Shown one piece after another: positions 26,111 through 35,989 of a DNA stretch of 46,440 nt; the stretch's first letter is position 1; every line of letters begins with the position of its first letter. Under the pieces are notes generated by a model, which saw nothing but the letters and a program-made list of their open reading frames with translations, searched no databases and was not told where the DNA came from. Made by a program: the position numbers and the translations under genes. The stretch spans positions 1 through 46,440 of the forward strand of contig CAMTON010000022.1 in NCBI GenBank assembly GCA_947074105.1, in the 5' to 3' direction. This DNA comes from an uncultured Bacteroidales bacterium. GTDB lineage: Bacteria > Bacteroidota > Bacteroidia > Bacteroidales > JAUNSR01.

Positions 26111-26740
26111 ATGGAACTTTTATTCAAGGTAAAACAATATAAAAAACTTCGTTCGTTTTTTCTTTGGACAATCACATCAAAGAAGAATCCCCGTCCGAGA
26201 TTATGGATAAGATGGTTTGTAAATCCATTTGTTTATAAAATAGGCAAAGGATCACATATCAGTATTTTTAAAGCACGTCTTGATCTGTTTCCGTGGCACC
26301 GTTTTGAGATGGGGAAAGACGGAATAATCGAAGATTATGCTGTGATATCCAATGGAGCGGGAGATCTTATTTTAGGTGATAATTGCAGAATAGGAATCCG
26401 TTCTGTAGTTCTCGGACCCGTAAAGATAGGATCAGGATGCGGTCTGGGGCAGAATGTCTTTATTGCAGGATTTAATCACGGATATAAAGACGCTTCTAAA
26501 AACTCAAGTGAGCAGGAGCTTGACCGCCGACCTGTGATTATAGATGAAGACACACACATAGGATCCAATTCTGTTGTAGTAGCCGGAGTCCATATCGGTA
26601 AAAGATGTCAGATAGGAGCGGGAAGTGTTGTGACAAAAGATATACCCGACTACTGTATTGCGGCGGGAAATCCGGCAAGGATTATCAAAACGTATGATTT
26701 TGATAAAAAAGAATGGATAAAAGTCCCGAAACAAGTATGA
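26111..26740 (+). CDS. Hexapeptide-repeat O-acyltransferase (LbH fold)
   Basis: This 209-residue cytosolic enzyme forms a left-handed beta-helix and would acetylate a sugar in the repeat unit from acetyl-CoA. Hexapeptide-type turns run from about 85 to 195: ILGDNCRIGIRSVV, IGSGCGLGQNVFIAG, HIGSNSVVVAGVHIGK and IGAGSVVTKDIPDYCIAAGNPAR. The last is the classic maltose/serine acetyltransferase-type end. FNHGYKD at about 122-128 supplies a candidate catalytic His. An N-terminal ~60-residue basic, aromatic region precedes the helix. It lies between two glycosyltransferase genes, 2 bp after the first. Confidence 0.88.
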   Translation: MELLFKVKQYKKLRSFFLWTITSKKNPRPRLWIRWFVNPFVYKIGKGSHISIFKARLDLFPWHRFEMGKDGIIEDYAVISNGAGDLILGDNCRIGIRSVVLGPVKIGSGCGLGQNVFIAGFNHGYKDASKNSSEQELDRRPVIIDEDTHIGSNSVVVAGVHIGKRCQIGAGSVVTKDIPDYCIAAGNPARIIKTYDFDKKEWIKVPKQV

Positions 26741-26781
26741 CAAATTTAAAAGTGCCTGTATAATATAATTCCAACATCTTA

Positions 26782-27666
26782 ATGAATCATTTCGTTTCTG
26801 TTATTACCGTAAACTATAACGGGCTTGAAGACACTCTTGCTCTGCTTGAATCGTTATATACTATTAATACCTTTCCTTTAGAAGTAATAGTTGTAGATAA
26901 CGGCTCTGTAGCTGATGAGGCGAAAATCATAAAAGAAAAATACCCGGAAGCGATAACAGTAAGAAGCGAAAAGAATCTCGGATTCGCTGGCGGGAATAAT
27001 CTCGGAATAAAGAAAGCAAAAGGTGATGCCCTGTTCTTCCTGAATAACGATACCGTTATCCGTGAAGACGGAATAAGCCATCTTGTAGGAGAGCTTTTTT
27101 CTCATGAAAGCACTGGAGCGGTTTCGCCAAAGATTTTATTTCATTTTCCGCCCCGTAACATTCAGTTTGCCGGTTATACGGAACTTACCAAATATACTCT
27201 TCGTAATTCTATAATTGGTTTTGACAGACCGGATTCCGGAATTTATAATGTCGTTTCAGAAAGCTGTTATCTTCACGGTGCGGCGATGATGGTAAAAAAA
27301 GAGGTTGTAGAGAAAGCCGGAATGATGCCGGAAATATATTTTCTGTATTATGAAGAACTAGATTGGTGCATGCGTATGCGGGAGAACGGTTACCGGCTTA
27401 TATATAATCCGGCATTTACAGTCTATCATAAAGAAAGCAGAAGTACAGGACAGAACAGTCCGTTCAGAACATTCTATATAGTAAGAAACCGTCTTCTTTT
27501 TGCGCACAGAAACAGAAAATTCATGACTAAGTATATTGCAGTTTCTTATCAGTTGATGTTTGTTTTACCCAAAGAGATTCTTGTACAGCTTTTTAAAGGA
27601 AGAAGTGATAATGCACTTTCCGCAATAAAAGCCGCAATCTCATTTTTCAGAATGAATAAATATTAA
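26782..27666 (+). CDS. Glycosyltransferase family 2 (rhamnosyltransferase-like)
   Basis: This 294-residue GT-A enzyme has the family opening VSVITVNYNG, VVDNGS, NLGFAGGNNLGI and FLNNDT (the D-x-D equivalent). The late motif ELDWCMRMRENGYR follows, with E/D as catalytic base. This pattern resembles WbbL-type rhamnosyltransferases, and the rfbB/rfbD genes at 36.6-38.7 kb could supply part of the dTDP-rhamnose pathway; specificity remains inference. A short hydrophobic stretch near 250-270 may associate with the membrane. It is followed by another GT2 gene 5 bp later. Confidence 0.88.
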   Translation: MNHFVSVITVNYNGLEDTLALLESLYTINTFPLEVIVVDNGSVADEAKIIKEKYPEAITVRSEKNLGFAGGNNLGIKKAKGDALFFLNNDTVIREDGISHLVGELFSHESTGAVSPKILFHFPPRNIQFAGYTELTKYTLRNSIIGFDRPDSGIYNVVSESCYLHGAAMMVKKEVVEKAGMMPEIYFLYYEELDWCMRMRENGYRLIYNPAFTVYHKESRSTGQNSPFRTFYIVRNRLLFAHRNRKFMTKYIAVSYQLMFVLPKEILVQLFKGRSDNALSAIKAAISFFRMNKY

Positions 27667-27671
27667 ACATT

Positions 27672-28817
27672 ATGTTTCAATATATAGAACCGCTACTTTT
27701 TATAATCTTAATCACCCCGATAGTTTATCTGGTAATCTTTTCTTTAGGCTCTAATGTTAAAAGAAAAAATAAAACGGTTATTTCGGAATCTAAATCACGT
27801 TATGCCGTGATTTTTCCTGCCTACAAAGAAGACCGTGTGATTATTGATTCTGTTACTTCTTTTTTATGTCAGGATTATGAAAAAGAATATTTCGATGTTT
27901 TCGTAGCTTCAGATTCTATGTCTGATTCTACTAATCATAATCTTGAAAATCTCGGAATAAACGTGATTACGATAGATGAAAAGATAAGCAGTAAAGCTAA
28001 TGCTCTGAAAAAAACGATATCATCAATATCCGGAGATTATGATTATGTTGTAATTCTTGATGCGGATAATATTACAGATAATAATTTCCTTACAGAGGCA
28101 AACAGAAATGTATCTTGTAATACAGTTCTTCAGCTTCACCGAAGATCCAAAAATAATGACAGTTGTATATCAGTGCTGGATTCCGTCAGTGAAGAGATCA
28201 ATAATTCAGTTTTCCGAAAAGGGCATAATAATCTTGGCTTTTCCTCTGCGCTCATTGGATCGGGAATGGTCATACCTTTTAACTGGTTAAGGGAAAATGT
28301 CGGAAAGTTAAACTCTTTTGCTGAAGACAAAGAGCTTGAACTGCTTTTAATCGGAGATAAAATCAATGTAAGATACATAGACGATATATATGTCTATGAC
28401 GAGAAAGTAAGTACGAAGAAAGCTTATTCCGGACAGCGCAGTCGCTGGATAAACACACAATATCTGCTGGTTTTTGAAACGTTGAAAAACAGAAATATAT
28501 CGGATATAATATCAGACAAGGCTCTTTTCGATAAGCTTTTTCAATGGATTCTGCCTCCGCGTCTTATTATTTTGGGAATAAATATATTTATCCCTCTTCT
28601 GTTTCTGATATTTGATATAAATAATTATAAATGGCTGATCAATATCGCTTTGATATTTATACTTTTCGTATCGGGAACACCTGCTTATCTTTTAAAGCGA
28701 AAAAAACTATATGTGTCCTTATTGAAAATACCCGTTCTTATCTTTATAACGATAGGGAATATGATCTCTTTTAAATTAAATATGAAAGAATTCGGAGCTA
28801 CCGAACACGGAAAATAA
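27672..28817 (+). CDS. Membrane glycosyltransferase family 2 (CESA/hyaluronan-synthase-like)
   Basis: This 381-residue inner-membrane GT2 has an N-terminal helix (5-25), a GT-A domain and two or three C-terminal helices (about 295-365). The full processive set is present: D81, D130-A-D132, E218-D219 in AEDKELE and QRSRW (255-259). Unlike the GT2 at 15471, the QxxRW motif is intact. Such proteins synthesise beta-linked polymers or add single sugars to lipids. It is the last gene of the EPS locus; the downstream hairpin at 28848-28884 has its T-run only on the minus strand. Confidence 0.87.
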   Translation: MFQYIEPLLFIILITPIVYLVIFSLGSNVKRKNKTVISESKSRYAVIFPAYKEDRVIIDSVTSFLCQDYEKEYFDVFVASDSMSDSTNHNLENLGINVITIDEKISSKANALKKTISSISGDYDYVVILDADNITDNNFLTEANRNVSCNTVLQLHRRSKNNDSCISVLDSVSEEINNSVFRKGHNNLGFSSALIGSGMVIPFNWLRENVGKLNSFAEDKELELLLIGDKINVRYIDDIYVYDEKVSTKKAYSGQRSRWINTQYLLVFETLKNRNISDIISDKALFDKLFQWILPPRLIILGINIFIPLLFLIFDINNYKWLINIALIFILFVSGTPAYLLKRKKLYVSLLKIPVLIFITIGNMISFKLNMKEFGATEHGK

Positions 28818-28841
28818 AACAGCTTTTTTGTTAAATCGCAA

Positions 28842-28884
28842 ATAAAAAAGATCCCACAGGAAGAGATTCTTTCTGTGGGATCTT
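28842..28884 (-). terminator. Terminator for marC, possibly shared by the EPS operon end
   Basis: AAGATCCCACAG pairs with CTGTGGGATCTT. Read on the minus strand it is followed by TTTTTATTT, the proper geometry for ending marC, whose stop is 54 bp away. On the plus strand no T-run follows, so it would be only a weak end for the EPS transcript. Confidence 0.82.
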
Positions 28885-28937
28885 CTATGATGGTTATAAT
28901 ATCATTTAAAGATAAGTTCCGATTCAGTGTAAGATTA

Positions 28938-29528
28938 TTAAAGAGAGTTGAAAAGAGAAGAGATGTTTGAAGCGAAAAGCTTTACTGATATAGCAAGAAG
29001 AATGATTCCGAAGAATTTTCTTAATACATAGATACCTCCCTGCCCGATCAGTTTCTCCAGAAGTGAAATTCTTTTGATCACTATATATACCAGTGCGATG
29101 TTAAGAACCAGCGCAATAATAATGTTCAGAAGATTGTACTCAGCGCGTAATGATAAAAGCGTTGTAAATGAACCGGCTCCCGCGATAAAAGGAAAAACTA
29201 CCGGAATGATCGTAACCGAATCTTTCGGTCCGTCAAACTTGAATATCTCCACTCCGAAAATCATCTCAATCGCCATCACGAAGATCACAAGAGCTCCGGC
29301 TACGGCAAAAGAAGAGATATCCACACCGAAAAGCTTAAGAATAAGATCACCGACAAATAAAAAAAGCAATAATATAGTCAGTGAGTAAAATGCCGCTTTC
29401 CCGGCGTTGATCGGACCGGATTTCTCCTTCAGGTCTATCAGGATCGGTGTCAATCCGGTAATGTCGATTACTGCGAAAAGCACCATAAATGCACTCAGGG
29501 CTTCCTGAAAATTAAAGACAAAATCCAT
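28938..29528 (-). CDS. MarC family integral membrane protein
   Basis: This 196-residue protein has six hydrophobic helices, matching MarC/UPF0056. Typical features are FAVIDITGLTPILIDL near the N-terminus, VAGALVIFVMAIEMIFG and PVVFPFIAGAGSFTTLLSL. The MarC name comes from proximity to the mar locus in enterics; its function is not established, so no transport role is claimed. It stands alone on the minus strand between the EPS locus and a plus-strand Crp/Fnr gene, sharing a 131-bp divergent gap with the latter. Confidence 0.9.
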   Translation of the reverse strand: MDFVFNFQEALSAFMVLFAVIDITGLTPILIDLKEKSGPINAGKAAFYSLTILLLFLFVGDLILKLFGVDISSFAVAGALVIFVMAIEMIFGVEIFKFDGPKDSVTIIPVVFPFIAGAGSFTTLLSLRAEYNLLNIIIALVLNIALVYIVIKRISLLEKLIGQGGIYVLRKFFGIILLAISVKLFASNISSLFNSL

Positions 29529-29607
29529 AGTTAAACAAATATTAATATAAACTTTATGTTAAAACGTTACAATTTTACGAAGAATTTCAGAACTATTTAG
29601 CGTTTGT

Positions 29608-29639
29608 TTTGTTTTTATTAGAGAAGTTAAATATTTTTG
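29608..29639 (+). promoter_or_regulatory. Bacteroidetes-type promoter for the Crp/Fnr gene
   Basis: TTTG (29608-29611), 20-bp spacer, TATTTTTG (29632-29639): a full match to TTTG-N19-21-TAnnTTTG. Transcription would start near 29646, so the start codon must be the ATG at 29660, not the in-frame TTG at 29609. Confidence 0.65.
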
Positions 29640-29659
29640 TTACAAATAAGAAGATAGAT

Positions 29660-30367
29660 ATGAGCGATATGTATGACTCAATCCTCAGATTACCAATATT
29701 TTTGGGGTTAAATTCGGCAACTTTGACATCATTGTTGGAAAAAAGTGCCATTCAGTTTTTGAAATACGTAAATGACGACATTATAGTAACCAAAGGAGAA
29801 GATTGCACTCATCTAAAATTTGTAGTTAGCGGAAAGATAAGAATAGATAATGAGGTTGTAACAGGTAAAGTAAATATATGCGAAGAGTTTGATGCACCAA
29901 ATATCATTGCGCCGGATTATCTTTTCGGCAGAGACACCTATTATCCATATAATGTTACTTCAGTAGGAGAAACAAGCATAATGCAGATATCAAAGACAAC
30001 TTTTATCAATGTTATGATGCAGCATGAAATCTGTCTTATCAATATGCTTAATCTTACCTCCAATCGATCTCAAAACACGATGAATAATCTCTCCTTCATG
30101 TCAGCATCCGATATGAAGGAAAAACTTTCACGTTGGATACTTAATCTGACAAATAAGCAGGGAAAAAATATTCAGATCAAATGTAAACATAAGGATTTGT
30201 ATACATTTTTCGGAATGCAGCGTTCTGTTTTCATAAATGTACTTAATGATTTGCGTGACAATGAAATCATTGATTACAACGGTTCTTGTATAAAATTGCT
30301 TGACAGATATGCCTTAAAGGAGCTCTGTAATGATGATATAGGAACTTATATTGAAAATAATTGGTAA
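29660..30367 (+). CDS. Crp/Fnr-family transcriptional regulator
   Basis: This protein of about 235 residues has a cyclic-nucleotide-binding-like beta barrel (about 15-125; DIIVTKGEDCTHLKFVVSGKIRI) and a C-terminal winged helix (about 155-220; KHKDLYTFFGMQRSVFINVLNDLRDNEII). No Cys cluster like that of Fnr is present, and the barrel lacks an obvious cAMP-phosphate Arg motif, so the ligand is unknown. The ATG at 29660 is chosen because a well-formed promoter ends at 29639. Targets are unknown. It is followed by lysS after 85 bp, which has its own -7 box. Confidence 0.87.
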   Translation: MSDMYDSILRLPIFLGLNSATLTSLLEKSAIQFLKYVNDDIIVTKGEDCTHLKFVVSGKIRIDNEVVTGKVNICEEFDAPNIIAPDYLFGRDTYYPYNVTSVGETSIMQISKTTFINVMMQHEICLINMLNLTSNRSQNTMNNLSFMSASDMKEKLSRWILNLTNKQGKNIQIKCKHKDLYTFFGMQRSVFINVLNDLRDNEIIDYNGSCIKLLDRYALKELCNDDIGTYIENNW

Positions 30368-30416
30368 ATAAAATAAATTAGGCTACTTAAACGGGCGCCG
30401 TTAGAGCAAAGTTTTA

Positions 30417-30424
30417 TAATTTTG
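30417..30424 (+). promoter_or_regulatory. -7 box for lysS
   Basis: TAATTTTG fits TAnnTTTG, 28 bp before the lysS ATG. No TTTG lies at -33; a short GC-rich inverted repeat (AACGG-GCG-CCGTT) occupies that region instead. Confidence 0.45.
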
Positions 30425-30452
30425 CAATCATAATGCAAAATAAATAAACTAA

Positions 30453-32186
30453 ATGGATCTTCTGGAATTAAGCGAACAGGAAATAGTAAGACGCAACTCT
30501 CTTGATGAGTTACGTAAAATGGGCATCGAGCCTTATCCTGCTGCCGAATATGTGGTAACAGGTTATTCTGACGAGATAAAAGAAAATTTCAGCGACGACG
30601 CCGCTGAAAAAAGAGAAGTAAATATCGCAGGACGTATTATGAGCCGCCGTGTAATGGGTAAGGCTTCTTTTGTCGAACTGCAGGATTCTAAAGGAAGAAT
30701 ACAGGTTTATATTTCACGCGACGATCTTTGTCCGGGTGAAAATAAAGACATGTATAACGTCGTGTTTAAAAAACTGCTTGACATCGGTGACTTCATAGGC
30801 ATCAAGGGTTATGTATTCAGAACCCAGATGGGCGAAGTGTCGGTGCATGCTGAGGAACTTACGGTGCTTTCAAAATCTATCAAGCCTCTTCCTATTGTAA
30901 AATATAAGGACGGCGTGGCTTACGATGCTTTTGAAGATCCTGAAATGAGATTCCGTCAGAGATATGTCGACCTTGTGGTAAATGAAGGTATCAAGGATAT
31001 CTTTATGAAACGTACAAAGGTCTATACGACAATGCGTGATTATTTCAACTCTTACGGATATATGGAGGTTGAGACTCCTATCCTTCAGTCAATACCAGGA
31101 GGTGCTTCGGCACGTCCTTTCATTACGCATCATAATGCACTGGATATTCCTTTATATCTTAGAATCGCGAATGAGCTTTATCTTAAAAGACTTATCGTAG
31201 GTGGTTTCGAAGGTGTATACGAATTCTCTAAGAACTTCCGTAATGAAGGGATGGACAGAACTCATAATCCGGAGTTTACATGTATGGAAATCTATGTTCC
31301 TTACAAAGACTACAACTGGATGATGAAGTTCACTGAAAATATGCTTGAAAGAATCTGTCTTGCGGTAAACGGAACAACAGAAGTTAAGGTCGGTGATAAC
31401 GTGATCAACTTCAAGACTCCTTTTGCAAGAAAGACAATGACTGAAGCAATCAAAGACTTCACAGGTTATGATATAGCAGGTAAAAACGAAGAAGAACTTC
31501 GTCAGATCTGTAAAGAAATCGGCGTTGAAGTGGATGAGACTATGGGTAAAGGTAAGATCATCGATGAAATTTTCGGTGAGAAATGTGAGGGTAATTATAT
31601 CCAGCCAACTTTTATCACAGACTATCCTATCGAAATGTCTCCTCTTTGTAAACGTCACAGAGACAATCCGGAACTAACAGAGCGTTTTGAGCTTATGGTA
31701 AACGGAAAAGAACTTTGTAATGCTTATTCTGAGCTGAACGACCCTATCGATCAGCTTGGAAGATTCCAGGATCAGCTTAAACTTAGCGAAAAAGGAGACG
31801 ATGAGGCGATGTTTATCGACCTTGACTTCGTTCGTGCTCTTGAATACGGTATGCCTCCTACTTCAGGTATGGGTATCGGTATGGACCGTCTTGTTATGCT
31901 TATGACAGGACAGACTGCAATTCAGGAGGTTCTTTTCTTCCCGCAGATGCGTCCTGAAAAAACAGTAAAGAAAGATCCGGCTTCAAAATATGAGGAAATC
32001 GGAGTGCCTGCAGCGTGGGTACCGGTGATTCAGAAAGCTGGCTATTATACTGTCGCTTCTATGAAAGACGCAGCAGCGCAGAAGCTTCATCAGGAAATCT
32101 GTGGCTTAAATAAGAAATATAAACTTAATCTGGAAAATCCTTCGGTTGAAAATGTAAACCAATGGATACAGAATATTGTTGAGTAA
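30453..32186 (+). CDS. lysS: Lysyl-tRNA synthetase, class II
   Basis: This 577-residue enzyme charges tRNA-Lys in the cytosol. The N-terminal OB fold (about 55-150, [18 protein letters not shown]) binds the anticodon. The class II core shows motif 1 near [17 protein letters not shown], motif 2 [18 protein letters not shown] and motif 3 [12 protein letters not shown]. Compared with enteric LysS (about 505 residues) there is a C-terminal extension of about 70 residues after motif 3, as is usual for Bacteroidetes LysRS. The start ATG follows a -7 box by 28 bp. It is followed by gpsA after 201 AT-rich bp. Confidence 0.97.
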   Translation: MDLLELSEQEIVRRNSLDELRKMGIEPYPAAEYVVTGYSDEIKENFSDDAAEKREVNIAGRIMSRRVMGKASFVELQDSKGRIQVYISRDDLCPGENKDMYNVVFKKLLDIGDFIGIKGYVFRTQMGEVSVHAEELTVLSKSIKPLPIVKYKDGVAYDAFEDPEMRFRQRYVDLVVNEGIKDIFMKRTKVYTTMRDYFNSYGYMEVETPILQSIPGGASARPFITHHNALDIPLYLRIANELYLKRLIVGGFEGVYEFSKNFRNEGMDRTHNPEFTCMEIYVPYKDYNWMMKFTENMLERICLAVNGTTEVKVGDNVINFKTPFARKTMTEAIKDFTGYDIAGKNEEELRQICKEIGVEVDETMGKGKIIDEIFGEKCEGNYIQPTFITDYPIEMSPLCKRHRDNPELTERFELMVNGKELCNAYSELNDPIDQLGRFQDQLKLSEKGDDEAMFIDLDFVRALEYGMPPTSGMGIGMDRLVMLMTGQTAIQEVLFFPQMRPEKTVKKDPASKYEEIGVPAAWVPVIQKAGYYTVASMKDAAAQKLHQEICGLNKKYKLNLENPSVENVNQWIQNIVE

Positions 32187-32387
32187 TTAGTTACAATACC
32201 TATCCCAGGCATCACAAAGCATAAAAAATAACATAAATTAATTTAGTTTAGTTTTTGCTTTTTGATTCCCGGGATATTTCACTTTTTTGTATTGTAATGT
32301 GTTTATATCTTTATACAAATAATATTTTTTTGAAGTATAAATATTCACAAAAATATTATTGTGATTATAAATAAATAAAATCATTGT

Positions 32388-33383
32388 ATGAAATTACCTG
32401 GAAGAATAGCGATTATTGGGGGCGGAAGTTGGGCTACCGCGGTTGCTAAAATGGTAATGACCAATACCGATAAGATAAACTGGTATATGCGCAGAAATGA
32501 CCGTATTGAAGAATTTAAGAAATTCGGTCATAACCCGGCGTATCTGTCAAGCGTAAAATTCGATATTGATCGCATATATTTCAGTTCTAATATTAATGAT
32601 ATAGTGAAAAGATCGGATACTCTGATTTTCGTTACACCTTCACCATATCTTAAATTACACTTAAAAAAACTCAGATCTAAGATTTCCGATAAATTTATCG
32701 TAACATCAATCAAAGGTATCGTACCTGATGAAAACCTGATAATATCGGAGTATCTTAAGAAGTTCTACAATGTTCCCAATGAGAACCTTGCCGTTTTGGG
32801 AGGTCCCTGTCATGCGGAAGAGATCGCTTATGAAAGACTTTCATATCTGACCATCGGATGTAATGACGAGGCAAAGGCGACAATGTTTGCCGATTTCCTT
32901 AGATCGCATTTCGTCAACACCTGTACTTCTAAGGATGTGGCGGGTATTGAGTACGGGTCAGTACTGAAAAATGTCTATTCTATCGCTGCAGGTATTTGCA
33001 GCGGATTGAAATACGGAGATAACTTTCAGGCTGTGATCGTCGCAAATGCTATTCAGGAGCTTAACAGGTTTGTAAATACCATCAATCCGATGGAAAGAAA
33101 CATAACCGATTCTGTTTATCTTGGCGACCTTCTGGTGACTGCTTACTCAAAATTCAGTCGTAATCATATGTTCGGTACAATGATCGGAAAAGGTTATTCC
33201 GTGAAGTCGGCGCAGATTGAGATGGAGATGGTGGCAGAGGGTTATTACGGAACAAAATGTATTAAGGAGATCAATCAGGAGTATAATGTACATATGCCGA
33301 TTCTTGATGCGGTATATAATATATTATATAAGAAGATGTCTCCGTACGTAGAAATAAAACTTCTGACTGAATATCTGCGTTAA
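32388..33383 (+). CDS. gpsA: NAD(P)+-dependent glycerol-3-phosphate dehydrogenase
   Basis: This 331-residue cytosolic enzyme reduces dihydroxyacetone phosphate to sn-glycerol-3-phosphate for phospholipid synthesis. The Rossmann loop is IIGGGSWATAVA at about 9-20. SIKGI and GGPCHAEEIA are the conserved central motifs (GP-x-x-A-x-E in most relatives), and EYGSVLKNVYSIAAGICSGL carries the catalytic Lys. The C-terminal helical domain has YLGDLLVT and SRN. TATCTTTA at 32306-32313 may be its -7 box, but the -33 spacing is poor. pgi lies downstream with its own promoter. Confidence 0.94.
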   Translation: MKLPGRIAIIGGGSWATAVAKMVMTNTDKINWYMRRNDRIEEFKKFGHNPAYLSSVKFDIDRIYFSSNINDIVKRSDTLIFVTPSPYLKLHLKKLRSKISDKFIVTSIKGIVPDENLIISEYLKKFYNVPNENLAVLGGPCHAEEIAYERLSYLTIGCNDEAKATMFADFLRSHFVNTCTSKDVAGIEYGSVLKNVYSIAAGICSGLKYGDNFQAVIVANAIQELNRFVNTINPMERNITDSVYLGDLLVTAYSKFSRNHMFGTMIGKGYSVKSAQIEMEMVAEGYYGTKCIKEINQEYNVHMPILDAVYNILYKKMSPYVEIKLLTEYLR

Positions 33384-33722
33384 GGATATTTTAAAAAGAT
33401 TTTCTTTAAACAGATATTAAGTTTTTTACTGGATATTTGCTTTATGAATAATAAAAAGGCATATCTTTGATGTAAGTCAAAGATGATTTTAATTAAACTT
33501 CATTTTTCGATATGTCGGTTTTATTTCTACAAAAGTAGAGATCGGATATTTTTATTGAATAATGCGGTAAAATTGCCGGCCGCGTATAAGTCATGATATA
33601 CTCTTCTTAGGATTAAGGGGATTCAGACTTTTCTTACTGAAAATTTGCGTTAGAGATAATTAAAAATTACAGATAATGAAACTGCGGGAGTGATCCTGCA
33701 TAATAAGGTAATATTTAAATAT
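33384..33722 (+). other. 339-bp AT-rich gap and pgi leader
   Basis: This gene-free stretch holds a -7 box inside an inverted repeat (33463-33484) and then about 240 nt of leader before the pgi start. The leader includes a GC patch, GCCGGCCGCG, near 33577-33586. No small ORF with a convincing start, tRNA or known riboswitch is seen. Confidence 0.5.
33436..33484 (+). promoter_or_regulatory. pgi promoter with overlapping inverted repeat
   Basis: TTTG (33436-33439), 22-bp spacer, TATCTTTG (33462-33469). Overlapping the -7 box is a perfect inverted repeat ATCTTTGA-TGTAAG-TCAAAGAT (33463-33484). It would be either an operator at the promoter or a hairpin around the transcript start. Confidence 0.5.
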
Positions 33723-35057
33723 ATGAAACTATCAATTGAGAAGGTTTTTCCGTTTGTTTCGGAAAATGCAATTAAGGCTATGGCCGAAAAAGCAGAAGGT
33801 TATAATTTGCTTTTGGAAAACGGTCAGGGTAAAGGAAATGATTTTTTAGGTTGGGTTAATCTTCCTTCTTCTATCACTTCTGAAAATATTGCCGAATTAA
33901 AAAAAGCGGCAGAAGTATTGAGAAGCAAATGCGAAATAGTAGTGGTTGTCGGAATCGGCGGTAGCTACCTTGGAGCAAAAGCTGTTATCGATTCACTTAG
34001 CAATACTTTTGACTTTCTTCACCACGACCGTAAAAATCCTGTTATGCTTTATGCAGGACAGAATATCGGAGAAGATTATCTATACGAACTACAGGCTACT
34101 CTTAAAGGACGCCAGTTTGGTATAATCAACATATCTAAATCAGGAACAACAACTGAACCTGCGATCGCATTCCGTATTCTTAAGAATATGCTTGAAACAG
34201 AAGTAGGGAAAGAAGAAGCAAAACAGAGAATTATAGCTGTTACAGATAAGGCAAAAGGTGCACTTCGTACTCTTGCTGATCAGGAAGGTTACAAGACATT
34301 TATCATTCCTGATGATGTAGGTGGACGTTTCTCTGTTCTTACTCCTGTAGGTCTTCTTCCTATCGCAGTAGCAGGTTATGATATTGAAACTCTTGTAAAA
34401 GGTGCTGCCGATATGGAAGCTGCAACTTCTACATCTGTTAAATTTGAAAACAATCTTTCTGCTATTTATGCTGCTACACGTAATGCACTGTATCAGGACG
34501 GAAAGAAAATCGAAATTCTTGTAAACTATCATCCTAAACTTCACTATTTCGGTGAATGGTGGAAACAGCTTTACGGAGAAAGTGAAGGAAAAGAAGGAAA
34601 AGGTATTTTCCCTGCTGCAGTGGATTTTACAACAGATCTTCATTCTATGGGACAGTGGATTCAGGAAGGTGAGCGTACAATCTTTGAAACTGTGATCTCT
34701 GTAGAAAAACCAAACCACAGTGTAGTGATTCCAACTGATGCTGAAAATCTTGACGGACTTAACTTCCTTGCAGGAAAATCTGTTGATCAGGTAAATAAAA
34801 TGGCAGAGCTTGGTACTCAGATCGCTCATGTTGACGGTGATGTACCTAACATGAAAGTTACAATCGAGAAACTTGATGAGTATAACCTGGGTCAGCTTAT
34901 CTATTTCTTCGAGCGTGCTTGCGGTATCAGCGGTTATTTCCTTGAAGTGAATCCTTTTGATCAGCCTGGAGTTGAAGCATACAAAAAGAATATGTTTGCT
35001 CTTCTTGAAAAACCGGGTTACGAAGCAGAGACTAAGGCTATTAAAGAAAAACTATAA
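33723..35057 (+). CDS. pgi: Glucose-6-phosphate isomerase
   Basis: This enzyme of about 444 residues interconverts glucose-6-phosphate and fructose-6-phosphate in the cytosol. SIS-domain features are [15 protein letters not shown] and [16 protein letters not shown] (phosphate binding), followed by [21 protein letters not shown] and a late [23 protein letters not shown] with the catalytic Lys. Length matches the short Gram-positive/Bacteroidetes type (about 445). I use the ATG at 33723; the in-frame GTG at 33690 would add 11 poorly conserved residues. A strong terminator follows. It feeds hexose phosphate to both EPS precursors and glycogen. Confidence 0.95.
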   Translation: MKLSIEKVFPFVSENAIKAMAEKAEGYNLLLENGQGKGNDFLGWVNLPSSITSENIAELKKAAEVLRSKCEIVVVVGIGGSYLGAKAVIDSLSNTFDFLHHDRKNPVMLYAGQNIGEDYLYELQATLKGRQFGIINISKSGTTTEPAIAFRILKNMLETEVGKEEAKQRIIAVTDKAKGALRTLADQEGYKTFIIPDDVGGRFSVLTPVGLLPIAVAGYDIETLVKGAADMEAATSTSVKFENNLSAIYAATRNALYQDGKKIEILVNYHPKLHYFGEWWKQLYGESEGKEGKGIFPAAVDFTTDLHSMGQWIQEGERTIFETVISVEKPNHSVVIPTDAENLDGLNFLAGKSVDQVNKMAELGTQIAHVDGDVPNMKVTIEKLDEYNLGQLIYFFERACGISGYFLEVNPFDQPGVEAYKKNMFALLEKPGYEAETKAIKEKL

Positions 35058-35091
35058 TTATATAATTTAGTAGACATACAAAGTGATTAAG

Positions 35092-35126
35092 ACGTGGCAT
35101 ATATTTTTTGTATGCCACGTTTTTTA
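35092..35126 (+). terminator. Rho-independent terminator after pgi
   Basis: ACGTGGCATA pairs perfectly with TATGCCACGT across a 9-nt T-rich loop, followed by TTTTTTATTTT. It starts 35 bp after the pgi stop. Confidence 0.92.
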
Positions 35127-35198
35127 TTTTGACTGAATGTCATTTTAAAAAACAGGATTAACGGAAGAGGTAAAAAGAATCCAAATATTTTAATAAAG

Positions 35199-35945
35199 AT
35201 GCAGATTAAAGAAAGTATAACAGCTTATCTGAAAAGAAACGGATATAACAAACTTGACGTCAGAACAATTCTTTTTGATATGGATGGAGTATTGTTTGAC
35301 TCCATGCCGTTTCATGCTCAGTCATGGGAGAAATGTATAAGTGAATTAGGTATCGCCTGTACAAGGGAAGAATTCTATCTTTATGAAGGTCAGACGGGAT
35401 TTAATACCATCGCTTATATAATAAAAAGAGAATTCAACAGAGAGGCTACTGAAGAGGAAAAGAAAGATATATATAAGAAGAAAAGTCAGTATTTTGAGAA
35501 ATGCGGTGAAGCTCCTGTTATGAAGGGTGCTCCGGAAGTTCTTTTTAAAACACTTAAGGCAGGACTTACTCCGGTTCTTGTTACAGGATCAGGTCAACGC
35601 TCGCTTCTGGATAAACTGATGCATGCCTTTCCTTCAACTTTCTCGGAGGATAAAATGATTACGGCTCATGACGTAAAATACGGAAAGCCGCATCCGGAAC
35701 CTTATCTTAAAGGTCTTGAGAAAACAGGAGCGAAAGCGAATGAAGCCTTCGTTGTTGAAAACGCACCTTTAGGTGTAAGATCAGCTCATAGTGCAGGAGT
35801 TTTTACGGTAGCTGTTACGACAGGTCCTATTGATAAAGATGTGTTGTATAAAGAGGGAGCCGACATAGTATTTTCTTCTATGGATGAACTTGCCGAAAAT
35901 ATGGAGCAGATGATAGAACTAATGAATACTCTGGAGGTTTTATAA
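35199..35945 (+). CDS. HAD-family hydrolase, beta-phosphoglucomutase-like
   Basis: This 248-residue cytosolic HAD-superfamily protein acts on a small phosphorylated metabolite. Motif I is FDMDGVLFDS with nucleophile D27 and acid/base D29; SMPFH follows, as in the PGMB cap family. Motif II is VTGSGQ, and motif III/IV is the KPHPEPYLKGL lysine with VVENAPLGVRSAHSAG. The E-N-A-P in place of E-D-S-x is common in this branch. Whether it is a mutase or a phosphatase cannot be decided by eye. The NUDIX gene follows 44 bp later. Confidence 0.87.
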   Translation: MQIKESITAYLKRNGYNKLDVRTILFDMDGVLFDSMPFHAQSWEKCISELGIACTREEFYLYEGQTGFNTIAYIIKREFNREATEEEKKDIYKKKSQYFEKCGEAPVMKGAPEVLFKTLKAGLTPVLVTGSGQRSLLDKLMHAFPSTFSEDKMITAHDVKYGKPHPEPYLKGLEKTGAKANEAFVVENAPLGVRSAHSAGVFTVAVTTGPIDKDVLYKEGADIVFSSMDELAENMEQMIELMNTLEVL

Positions 35946-35989
35946 TATAATAGAACAGAATTATCAACTTAAATTAACCGGATATAGAT

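Noticed and set aside
29609-29659. Longer N-terminus for the Crp/Fnr gene from a TTG start
   Set aside because: The TTG lies inside the predicted promoter (29608-29639), which puts transcription start downstream of it.
31152-31658. 168-residue minus-strand ORF opposite lysS
   Set aside because: Antisense to the catalytic core of lysS, with no start context or recognisable domain.
33690-33722. GTG start 11 codons upstream for pgi
   Set aside because: The ATG at 33723 gives the usual family start and length; the extra residues look non-conserved.
34140-34829. 229-residue minus-strand ORF opposite pgi
   Set aside because: It lies wholly inside the well-supported pgi gene. Its Cys/Ser/Phe-rich composition is typical of an antisense shadow and no family is recognised.
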